Assembly: GCA_019114645.1 (NCBI GenBank)
Contig: DXFC01000132.1
Coordinates: 1 to 6,129 of the forward strand
Length of the DNA: 6,129 nt
Origin: Candidatus Halomonas stercoripullorum
GTDB taxonomy: Bacteria > Pseudomonadota > Gammaproteobacteria > Pseudomonadales > Halomonadaceae
Direction: 5' to 3'
Shown here: in pieces, positions 1 through 5,357 of the stretch
Numbering within the stretch: the first letter of the stretch is position 1
How the letters are laid out: each line of letters begins with the position of its first letter
The notes under the pieces: model-generated
What the model was told of the DNA's origin: nothing
Databases searched by the model: none
Seen by the model: the letters and a program-made list of their open reading frames with translations, nothing else
Translations under genes and position numbers: made by a program

Positions 1-1
1 G

Positions 2-1399
2 CTGCTGCTCGATGAGCCGACCAACCACCTGGACCTCGATACCATCGCCTGGCTGGAGGAGCAGCTGCTGGCCTTCAATGGGGCGGTACTGTTCATCACC
101 CACGACCGGGCTTTCCTGTCCAAGTTGGCCACGACAATTCTGGAGCTGGACCGTGGGCGGCTGGGGCGCTACCCGGGCGACTACGACAAGTATCAGCAGC
201 AGAAAACCCATGAGCTCGAAGTCGAGGCGCGAGAGAACGCCGAGTTCGACAAGAAGCTCGCCCAGGAAGAGGCCTGGATACGCCAGGGGATCAAGGCCCG
301 ACGTACCCGTAACGAAGGGCGGGTAAGGGCGCTGGAGCAGATGCGGCGTGAGCGTGGCCAGCGGCGCGAGGTACAAGGCCGGGCAAGTTTTGGGGTCGAC
401 AGCGGCGAGCGTAGCGGCAAACGCATAGTTGAGCTTGCCGGAGTGAGCCACCATTTTGGCGACGAGACGGTCATTCGCGACCTGTCACTGGAGATACAGC
501 GTGGCGATCGCATTGGCCTGATCGGGCGTAACGGCGCCGGCAAGACCACACTGCTCAAGATCCTGCTGGGTGAGCTGGCGCCCAGCGAGGGCAAGGTGCG
601 CATGGGGACCAATCTCGAAGTCGCTTATTTCGACCAGTTGCGTGCCGGCCTGGAACCGGAAAAGAGTGTCTACGACAACGTGGCACAGGGCAGTGATCGT
701 GTAACGGTGGGTGGCAGGGACCGGCACGTGATCAGCTTTCTGCAGGATTTCCTGTTCACCCCGGAGCGGGCACGCCAGCCGGTCAAGGCGCTCTCCGGTG
801 GCGAATCGAATCGGCTGTTGCTGGCCAAGCTGTTTACCCGCCCGGCCAATGTACTGGTGCTGGACGAGCCCACCAACGATCTCGATGTCGAGACCCTCGA
901 GCTGCTTGAGGAGTTGCTGCTCGAGTTCGATGGTACGCTGCTGCTGGTCTCCCACGACCGGACTTTCATGGATAACGTGGTAACCGGGGTACTCGCCTTC
1001 GAGGGCGACGGTGTCGTGCGCGAATATGTGGGCGGCTATAGCGATTGGGTGCGTCAGGGGGGCAAACTACCGCCGGCCCCGTGGGAGGGAGCAGCCCGTC
1101 ACCAGGTCGAGCCTGTTGCAGCGCCTGACACGCCACCCAAAGAGGCCGCCACTCCTGCCAAAAAGCCGGTCAAGCTTTCCTACAAACTGCAGCGCGAGCT
1201 GGATGCGCTACCGGGCATGATTGAAAAGCTGGAAGCCGAGGTTGCCGAATTCGAAGCGCAAGTGGGGGACCCCGCTTTTTATCAGCAGGAGTCGGATGCA
1301 ATCGCCGAAGCACTGCAGGCCATGGGCGACAAGCAGGCAGAGCTGGATGCCGCCATGGAGCGCTGGATGGAGTTGGAGGCTCTCGCCGCCGGGGAGTAG
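2..1399 (+). CDS. uup: ABC-F ATPase Uup, 5' end cut by window
   Basis: Soluble twin-ATPase ABC-F protein without transmembrane domains. Family knowledge: Uup binds the ribosome, affects precise transposon excision, and its C-terminal domain binds DNA. Visible are 465 codons plus TAG; full Uup is about 635-640 residues, so roughly 170 are missing. In fragment numbering, the first ATPase domain begins inside Walker B (LLLDEPTNHLD, 1-11) and has its switch THD at 33-35. The inter-domain arm (about 89-118, EEAWIRQGIKARRTRNEGR) is highly characteristic of Uup. The second ATPase domain has Walker A GRNGAGKTT (175-183), Q-loop Gln212, signature LSGGES (264-269), Walker B VLVLDEP (284-290) and SHD (317-319), so both catalytic glutamates are present. 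A low-complexity P/A/K linker leads to a Lys/Glu-rich coiled coil (391-465), which separates Uup from EttA. The reading frame is open from base 2. The gene ends one base before the convergent usp stop codon. Confidence 0.95.
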   Translation: MLLDEPTNHLDLDTIAWLEEQLLAFNGAVLFITHDRAFLSKLATTILELDRGRLGRYPGDYDKYQQQKTHELEVEARENAEFDKKLAQEEAWIRQGIKARRTRNEGRVRALEQMRRERGQRREVQGRASFGVDSGERSGKRIVELAGVSHHFGDETVIRDLSLEIQRGDRIGLIGRNGAGKTTLLKILLGELAPSEGKVRMGTNLEVAYFDQLRAGLEPEKSVYDNVAQGSDRVTVGGRDRHVISFLQDFLFTPERARQPVKALSGGESNRLLLAKLFTRPANVLVLDEPTNDLDVETLELLEELLLEFDGTLLLVSHDRTFMDNVVTGVLAFEGDGVVREYVGGYSDWVRQGGKLPPAPWEGAARHQVEPVAAPDTPPKEAATPAKKPVKLSYKLQRELDALPGMIEKLEAEVAEFEAQVGDPAFYQQESDAIAEALQAMGDKQAELDAAMERWMELEALAAGE

Positions 1400-1424
1400 G
1401 TTACTCGGCGCTCTCGCCTTTTTT
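1394..1424 (+). terminator. Possible rho-independent terminator of uup
   Basis: Two adjacent small hairpins lie at the uup stop. One is GAGTA (1394-1398), loop GGT, TACTC (1402-1406). The other is GGCG (1407-1410), loop CTCT, CGCC (1415-1418), followed directly by six T (1419-1424). The T-run makes the second look like an intrinsic terminator for plus-strand transcription, but its stem is only four G/C pairs. An alternative fold pairs CGCC (1387-1390) with GGCG (1407-1410) around a three-base bulge. The element lies inside the last codons of the opposing usp gene. It has no T-run in the other direction, so it would not terminate usp. Confidence 0.35.
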
Positions 1425-1853
1425 ACCCACCCGCACGGCAAGCACGTCACATTGGGCCCCGTGCAGTACGCCGGTGGAGGTGGAGCCAAGCAGCAGGGCA
1501 AAGCCGTGGCGACCGTGAGAGCCTACTACGATGAGATCGACCTTGTTCTCTTCGGCGAAGCGATGAATCTCGGTATCGGGCATGCCGACCAGCACGTGCT
1601 GGTTCTCTGGCGCGACATGGGGACTGGCGATCTCGTCCAGGCGCTGCTTGGCATGATCATCGAGTTGATCCTGGATGCTGGTGAGGTCCATGGGGATGTC
1701 ACCGCCGTAGGCGAAGCCGAGCGGCTCCAGGGTATGCATGATGGATAGCTTGGCCTGGTTGCGTTCAGCGATCTGTACCGCCCGCTCCAGGACTCTATGC
1801 GAATCCTTGGTCAGGTCGACGGCAACCAGGATGTGGCGATATTCATTGCTCAT
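1401..1853 (-). CDS. Universal stress protein, UspA family
   Basis: Small cytoplasmic single-domain Usp protein, 150 residues, the usual size for the family. The fold starts with strand HILVAVD (7-13), whose Asp13 sits where nucleotide-binding Usp proteins contact adenine. Strand VDLIVVGSHG leads to the phosphate loop: GSHG at 111-114, then GST at 123-125. The gap between these glycines is eight residues, not the nine of the classic G-2x-G-9x-G-S/T ATP motif, so ATP binding is uncertain. I chose ATG at 1853 because the homologous domain starts there (MSNEYRHILVAVD) and AGGAG lies seven bases upstream. The frame stays open to 1925, but that adds 24 residues unlike the family and has no ribosome binding site. 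The gene is convergent with uup. From memory, a usp gene also lies between uup and fadBA in Pseudomonas. Likely role: stress or stationary-phase survival; the partner is unknown. Confidence 0.92.
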   Translation of the reverse strand: MSNEYRHILVAVDLTKDSHRVLERAVQIAERNQAKLSIMHTLEPLGFAYGGDIPMDLTSIQDQLDDHAKQRLDEIASPHVAPENQHVLVGMPDTEIHRFAEENKVDLIVVGSHGRHGFALLLGSTSTGVLHGAQCDVLAVRVGKKGESAE

Positions 1854-1860
1854 GGCAGGG

Positions 1861-1865
1861 CTCCT
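1861..1865 (-). promoter_or_regulatory. Shine-Dalgarno of the usp gene
   Basis: CTCCT on the plus strand reads AGGAG on the coding strand and ends seven bases before ATG 1853. This decides the start in favour of the 150-residue form. Confidence 0.8.
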
Positions 1866-1896
1866 GCGCAGCGGTAAGAAGTGAGTTTGTATCTTC

Positions 1897-1925
1897 ACTC
1901 TAGGCCGACTGGCGAACCAAGACAA
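1897..1925 (-). promoter_or_regulatory. Candidate sigma70 promoter for usp
   Basis: Read on the minus strand, TTGTCT (1920-1925) is separated by exactly 17 bp from TAGAGT (1897-1902). Each hexamer matches four of six consensus bases. Transcription would begin near 1890, giving a leader of about 37 bases that contains the AGGAG. It lies in the 102-bp divergent spacer between usp and the next gene. I found no convincing promoter for the plus-strand gene in the same spacer. Confidence 0.45.
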
Positions 1926-1955
1926 TGACTTGCGTTGAAAGATGGGAAACAGCCG

Positions 1956-2492
1956 ATGGTCTGGTTAGTGATAGCGATGATATTGCTGGTGATGTTGGCC
2001 CCTGTGATGTGGCTCAAGCCCAGCCCTCGACAGCGGCGCATCGTGCCGCTGCGTAATGCTGCCGCCAAAGCCGGAGTCAAGGTGGTGCTGGAAAAGCCGC
2101 CGTTGCATGACATGACAACGGCAATGCCGGGCTACCGTTGGAGTTATCCGGCTGAGACTCCCGGTCCGCGCTTCGTGTTGGTGCGCGACAGCGAGGCGGG
2201 TGATGTGCTCAAACCCTATATAGGCGGCTGGCGCTGGCGCATCGAGCCGTTGCGCCCCTTGCCTGAGGCGGCGCGTCAACCGCTTGAAGCACTGTTGACG
2301 CGGTTGCCCCTGGATGCGCTGGTGATTGAGTCCAGCGAAACAGCTATCACGCTCTGGTGGTGGGAGTCCCAGACTGCCGAGCGTTTTCTCACCTATACTG
2401 AGGACTTTCAGCGGTTATGTCAGGCCCTGGCCGGCCACGCTGACCGGCATGATCCCAAGCGGGTTTTTGGAGCCGACAAGCGTACCGGCTGA
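1956..2492 (+). CDS. Uncharacterised membrane-anchored protein, 178 aa
   Basis: I do not recognise a characterised family. Residues 2-20 (VWLVIAMILLVMLAPVMWL) form one hydrophobic helix followed by KPSPRQRR. By the positive-inside rule this suggests a single-pass protein with its N-terminus outside and a cytoplasmic C-terminal domain of about 155 residues. That topology resembles YajC, and I recall related proteins being labelled YajC-like, but I see no YajC domain. The soluble part is rich in Trp and Arg: PGYRWSYP (58-65), GGWRWRIEPLRPLP (90-103) and ITLWWWES (131-138). There is no cleavage site, lipobox or metal-binding motif. ATG 1956 is preferred: a weak GGGA lies eight bases upstream and the helix then starts at once. 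An in-frame TTG at 1935 would add seven polar residues with no ribosome binding site. TGA ends three bases before the convergent slyA stop. Codon use looks coding throughout. Confidence 0.8.
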   Translation: MVWLVIAMILLVMLAPVMWLKPSPRQRRIVPLRNAAAKAGVKVVLEKPPLHDMTTAMPGYRWSYPAETPGPRFVLVRDSEAGDVLKPYIGGWRWRIEPLRPLPEAARQPLEALLTRLPLDALVIESSETAITLWWWESQTAERFLTYTEDFQRLCQALAGHADRHDPKRVFGADKRTG

Positions 2493-2495
2493 GGG

Positions 2496-2939
2496 TTAAC
2501 TGCGGCTTTCGCGTGCCTGAATTGCAATGCCGTTGTTTTCAATATGCTCAAGCAGGGTATCGAGCTGATGGATGTCGGCCTCGCTAAGACCCGCCAGCAT
2601 CTCCTGTCTGGCCTGGGTCACGATGGCATCGATCTGCTCAAGCAAGGGCGTGGCCGCTGGAGTCAAATAGACGCGTTTGGTGCGCCGGTCCTGGTCGCAG
2701 GGGCAGCGTTCGATGAGGCCTTGTTCCGCCAATTGGTCAAGCGTGCGAACCAGAGAAGGGGCTTCGACGCCGATGGCGCGGGCCAGGTCGCATTGTGGCT
2801 GCCCTTTCTCCAGCCGCCAGAGATGGTAGAGCGTGATCCAGCGTGTTTGGGTCAAACCCAGTGGAGCCAGGCGCCGATCAAGAATAGCGCGCCACAGGCG
2901 GGGGAGTCGGGAAAGTCGAAAGCCGATATTCTGGTGCAT
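2496..2939 (-). CDS. slyA: SlyA-type MarR family transcriptional regulator
   Basis: Dimeric winged-helix DNA-binding protein of 147 residues, normal for SlyA (about 144). The N-terminal dimerisation helix carries LSRLPRLWRAILDRRLAPL (9-27), followed by LTQTRWITLYHL (29-40), which closely follows E. coli SlyA as I recall it. The helix-turn-helix spans about 49-76, with recognition helix EAPSLVRTLDQLAEQGLI (59-76). The wing is DRRTKRVYLT (84-93), with the DRR typical of MarR proteins. The C-terminal helix (about 96-137) completes the dimer interface. SlyA proteins often bind AT-rich palindromes, counteract H-NS-type silencing, and may sense small aromatic or anionic ligands; the ligand here is unknown. 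ATG 2939 has GGAG only four bases upstream, a short spacing. The gene is divergent from fadBA across 205 bp, so autoregulation and effects on fadBA are possible. Subfamily assignment is good; orthology to enterobacterial SlyA is less certain. Confidence 0.88.
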   Translation of the reverse strand: MHQNIGFRLSRLPRLWRAILDRRLAPLGLTQTRWITLYHLWRLEKGQPQCDLARAIGVEAPSLVRTLDQLAEQGLIERCPCDQDRRTKRVYLTPAATPLLEQIDAIVTQARQEMLAGLSEADIHQLDTLLEHIENNGIAIQARESRS

Positions 2940-2960
2940 GGAGCTCCACTTGGTCGTGGG

Positions 2961-2999
2961 GTTGCATGAATTGTCCGGACCTCATGCGTGTAATGCAAC
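2961..2999. promoter_or_regulatory. Nested inverted repeats, candidate operator near slyA
   Basis: Three inverted repeats overlap. GTTGCAT (2961-2967) matches ATGCAAC (2993-2999) perfectly across 25 bases. GCATGA (2964-2969) matches TCATGC (2982-2987) across 12. GTCCGGAC (2973-2980) is a perfect 8-bp palindrome near the centre. The block starts 22 bp upstream of the slyA start codon and overlaps its candidate promoter, as expected for an autoregulatory MarR site. The TTGCAT half-sites loosely resemble the TTAGCAAGCTAA consensus known for SlyA but do not match it. Binding is inferred. Confidence 0.4.
2970..2998 (-). promoter_or_regulatory. Weak candidate promoter for slyA
   Basis: On the minus strand, TTGCAT (2993-2998) and GACAAT (2970-2975) are 17 bp apart and match three and four consensus bases. 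Transcription would start about 25 bases before ATG 2939. The -35 falls in one arm of the GTTGCAT/ATGCAAC inverted repeat and the -10 touches GTCCGGAC, so a protein bound there would block it. The match is modest. Confidence 0.3.
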
Positions 3000-3004
3000 T
3001 TGCC

Positions 3005-3022
3005 GTAAACGTAAAGTTAAAC
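3005..3022. repeat. Three tandem GTAAAC-like hexamers
   Basis: GTAAAC (3005-3010), GTAAAG (3011-3016) and TTAAAC (3017-3022) follow each other without gaps; the second and third each differ from the first by one base. This is the most A-rich stretch of the slyA-fadB spacer. It could be a spaced binding site or an upstream promoter element. It is too short to exclude chance. Confidence 0.4.
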
Positions 3023-3031
3023 CCAGATGGG

Positions 3032-3052
3032 ACTTGACGCGCAGGCTCAAGT
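3032..3052. promoter_or_regulatory. Inverted repeat over a possible fadB -35
   Basis: ACTTGA (3032-3037) and TCAAGT (3047-3052) are perfect inverted copies separated by nine bases, with a further matching pair (G3030/C3054) beyond one mismatch. The left arm overlaps TTGACG (3034-3039), five of six bases of a sigma70 -35. No good -10 lies 16-18 bp downstream of it, so the fadB promoter cannot be fixed. A related TTCAAG occurs again at 3062-3067. Confidence 0.35.
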
Positions 3053-3067
3053 ACACCAAGCTTCAAG

Positions 3068-3087
3068 AATCAAACGCTCGTATGAAT
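3068..3087 (+). promoter_or_regulatory. Candidate PsrA-type operator upstream of fadBA
   Basis: TCAAAC (3070-3075), four bases GCTC, then GTATGA (3080-3085) form an inverted repeat with one mismatch per six-base arm. The flanking A3069/T3086-T3087 region and the G/C at the edges of the spacer also pair. The known PsrA motif is an inverted repeat of (G/C)AAAC with GTTT(G/C) spaced by two to four bases, and PsrA represses fadBA5 in Pseudomonas aeruginosa until long-chain fatty acids release it. The box lies 57 bases before the fadB start codon. TATGAA in its right arm could serve as a -10. Whether this organism has PsrA cannot be seen here. Confidence 0.5.
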
Positions 3088-3131
3088 TTGGCGCTCTTTC
3101 AACGCCGCCCCCCAACGCCAACCTCTGTTGT

Positions 3132-3135
3132 GGAG
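3132..3135 (+). promoter_or_regulatory. Shine-Dalgarno of fadB
   Basis: GGAG ends nine bases before ATG 3145. It supports that start over in-frame upstream ATG codons at 3082 and 2833, which lack a ribosome binding site. Confidence 0.7.
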
Positions 3136-3144
3136 ATACGTGGG

Positions 3145-5331
3145 ATGATTTATCAAGGCAACGCCATCACGGTGGCACGCAGTAACGAGAGCGGGAGCGA
3201 GGATATCGCCACGCTCACTTTTGATCACCAGGGAGAGTCTGTCAATACGCTCTCCAGCGCAGTGATCGCTGAGCTGAGCGACGCGGTCAAGGCCATCCAG
3301 GCGGAAAGCGGACTCAAGGGCCTGGTGCTGGCCAGTGGCAAGGAGGCGTTCATTGTCGGCGCCGACATTACCGAGTTCCAGGCGATGTTCGGCAAGGGTG
3401 CCGAGTTCCTGGAGTCAATGCTGCGGCAGGTTCACGACATTTTTAACGCTATCGAAGATCTGCCGTTCCCCACCGTCACCGCCATCAACGGGCTGGCACT
3501 CGGCGGCGGCTGCGAAATCCTGCTGACCACCGATTTTCGTGTGATGGGTGACAAGGCCAAGATCGGACTGCCCGAGACTCAACTCGGCATTCTGCCCGGT
3601 TGGGGCGGTTGTGTGCGTCTGCCACGTCTGATCGGGGCCGACAATGCCATTGAGTGGATCGCCGGTGGCACCCAGAACAAGGCTGATGTAGCACTCAAGG
3701 TGGGCGCCGTGGATGCCGTGGTGACCAATGACCAGCTGGCTGCCGCAGCGCTGGATATTCTGGCCCGGGCCAATGCCGGTGAACTTGACTATGAGGCACG
3801 CCGTGCCGAGAAGAAGCAGCCGCTCAAGCTTAACGCCATCGAGCAGATGATGGCGTTCGAGACGGCCAAGGGTTACGTGGCGGGCAAGGCAGGGCCGCAC
3901 TACCCGGCACCTATCGAAGCGATCAAGGCGATTCAGAAAGGGGCCGGCGAAGAGCGCGCCCGTGCCCAGGCTATCGAGACCAAGGCCTTCGGTAAGCTCG
4001 CCATGACCGAGGTGGCGTATAACCTGGTCGGCTTGTTCATGAATGATCAGGTGGTCAAGAAGAAAGGCGGCAAATTCGAGAAGCAGGCCCAGCCGATCAA
4101 ACAGGCGGCAGTGCTTGGTGCCGGCATCATGGGAGGGGGTATCGCCTACCAGAGCGCCTCCAAGGGTACGCCGATCCTGATGAAGGACATCAAGGAGGAG
4201 GCGGTTCAACTGGGGCTCAAAGAAGCGCGCAAGCTATTCACCAAGCAGGTGGAGCGCAAGAAATTCACCACCGAACAGATGGCGGAAAAACTTGCCAATA
4301 TTCGCCCCACGCTCTCTTACGGTGACTTCGGGCATGTGGACCTGGTGGTCGAGGCCGTAGTCGAAAATCCCAAGGTCAAGGAAGCGGTACTCGCTGAAGT
4401 GGAAGCGGTGGTAAGCGAGGAAACCATCCTGGCCTCCAACACCTCGACCATCTCGATTACCCGTCTGGCACAAAACCTCAAGCGCCCCGAGAACTTCTGT
4501 GGCATGCACTTCTTCAACCCGGTGCACCGCATGCCGCTGGTGGAGGTCATTCGTGGCGAGAAGACCAGCGATGCGGCAGTGGCGGCAACGGTGGCGTATG
4601 CCCGTGCCATGGGCAAGACCCCCATCGTGGTCAACGACTGCCCGGGCTTCCTGGTCAACCGTGTGCTGTTTCCCTACTTCGGCGGCTTCAGCCTGCTGAT
4701 GGAGCAGGGCGCCGATTACCAACGCGTTGACAAGGTAATGGAGAAGTTCGGCTGGCCCATGGGTCCCGCTTACCTGCTGGATGTGGTCGGCATGGATACG
4801 GCGGTGCATGCCGGTGAGGTGATGGCCGAAGGTTTCCCCGAGCGCATGGGCAGCCTGGGCGGCAGTGGCGACAAGAGCGCTATCCAGGTGATGTATGACA
4901 ATGATCGTCTGGGGCAGAAGAATGCCAAGGGCTTTTATGCCTACGAGGAAGATCGCAAGGGCAAGCCGAAGAAAGTCAGCGACGAGCAGGCCCAGGCACT
5001 GGTCAAGCAGGTGGCCAAGGCAGAGCGGGAGTTCAGCGACGACGAGATTGTGGCGCGCATGATGGTGCCGCTATGCCTGGAAACGGTACGTTGCCTGGAG
5101 GATGGCATTGTCGAGACGCCGGCCGAGGCCGACATGGCGCTGATCTACGGTATCGGCTTCCCGCCCTTCCGGGGTGGTGCGCTGCGCTACATCGATGCCA
5201 TGGGGGTAGCTGAATTCGTCAAGCTGGCTGAAGGGCTGGCCGAAGAGCTGGGGCCGCTTTACGCCCCCACCGACAAGCTGCGCAAGATGGCTGATTCCGG
5301 CGAGCGCTTCTATTCCCAGGACCAGGGTTGA
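3145..5331 (+). CDS. fadB: Fatty acid oxidation complex alpha subunit FadB
   Basis: Multifunctional beta-oxidation enzyme of 728 residues (family 715-730), complete. The N-terminal crotonase domain (about 1-190) does enoyl-CoA hydration and isomerisation. It has oxyanion segment AFIVGADITEF (68-78), catalytic Glu124 in LGGGCE and Glu144 in GLPET, matching Glu119 and Glu139 of E. coli FadB. A linker follows. The NAD-binding 3-hydroxyacyl-CoA dehydrogenase domain starts at VLGAGIMGGGIA (323-334). It carries SNTSTISI (431-438), catalytic His455 in MHFFNPVH and Glu467 in MPLVEV. The C-terminal domain begins near DCPGFLVNR (498-506) and includes YGIGFPPFRGG (668-678). All catalytic residues are present. 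FadB pairs with the FadA thiolase in an alpha2beta2 cytoplasmic complex. The start MIYQGNAITV fits Pseudomonas-type FadB, and GGAG lies nine bases upstream. An in-frame extension back to 2833 overlaps slyA and is not family-like. fadA begins 26 bp downstream, so both are probably co-transcribed, possibly under PsrA or the divergent SlyA. Confidence 0.97.
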   Translation: MIYQGNAITVARSNESGSEDIATLTFDHQGESVNTLSSAVIAELSDAVKAIQAESGLKGLVLASGKEAFIVGADITEFQAMFGKGAEFLESMLRQVHDIFNAIEDLPFPTVTAINGLALGGGCEILLTTDFRVMGDKAKIGLPETQLGILPGWGGCVRLPRLIGADNAIEWIAGGTQNKADVALKVGAVDAVVTNDQLAAAALDILARANAGELDYEARRAEKKQPLKLNAIEQMMAFETAKGYVAGKAGPHYPAPIEAIKAIQKGAGEERARAQAIETKAFGKLAMTEVAYNLVGLFMNDQVVKKKGGKFEKQAQPIKQAAVLGAGIMGGGIAYQSASKGTPILMKDIKEEAVQLGLKEARKLFTKQVERKKFTTEQMAEKLANIRPTLSYGDFGHVDLVVEAVVENPKVKEAVLAEVEAVVSEETILASNTSTISITRLAQNLKRPENFCGMHFFNPVHRMPLVEVIRGEKTSDAAVAATVAYARAMGKTPIVVNDCPGFLVNRVLFPYFGGFSLLMEQGADYQRVDKVMEKFGWPMGPAYLLDVVGMDTAVHAGEVMAEGFPERMGSLGGSGDKSAIQVMYDNDRLGQKNAKGFYAYEEDRKGKPKKVSDEQAQALVKQVAKAEREFSDDEIVARMMVPLCLETVRCLEDGIVETPAEADMALIYGIGFPPFRGGALRYIDAMGVAEFVKLAEGLAEELGPLYAPTDKLRKMADSGERFYSQDQG

Positions 5332-5343
5332 TCCACCGCGAAC

Positions 5344-5348
5344 AGGAG
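5344..5348 (+). promoter_or_regulatory. Shine-Dalgarno of fadA
   Basis: AGGAG in the 26-bp fadB-fadA gap, nine bases before ATG 5358. fadA therefore has its own translation start within the shared transcript. Confidence 0.8.
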
Positions 5349-5357
5349 TATTGAGAC

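Noticed and set aside
485..955. 156-codon minus-strand open frame within uup
   Set aside because: It lies antisense to the conserved ATPase core of uup; the frame is kept open by uup codon bias only.
1419..1425. A6G run near the 3' end of usp (minus strand) as a programmed frameshift site
   Set aside because: The zero frame reads AAA AAA GGC, which is not in slippery-heptamer phase, and a shift would alter only the last few residues.
1854..1955. Plus-strand promoter for the 178-aa gene in the usp divergent spacer
   Set aside because: No -35/-10 pair with acceptable spacing and match could be found, so none was annotated.
2544..2969. 141-codon plus-strand open frame opposite slyA
   Set aside because: Shadow of slyA, whose family motifs are clear on the minus strand.
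2968..2984. Resemblance to an E. coli FadR operator (GGTC-N-GACC core)
   Set aside because: The sequence here is the even palindrome GTCCGGAC, whereas FadR sites have an odd spacing. Flanking consensus bases do not match.
2833..3144. In-frame N-terminal extension of fadB by 104 codons, including an ATG at 3082
   Set aside because: It overlaps slyA in antisense and crosses the regulatory spacer, has no Shine-Dalgarno at either upstream ATG, and its residues do not look like FadB. The family start and GGAG both point to 3145.
3415..4209. 264-codon open frame on the minus strand inside fadB
   Set aside because: A high-GC shadow of the certain fadB frame; its Leu/His/Arg/Gly-rich product shows no recognisable motif.
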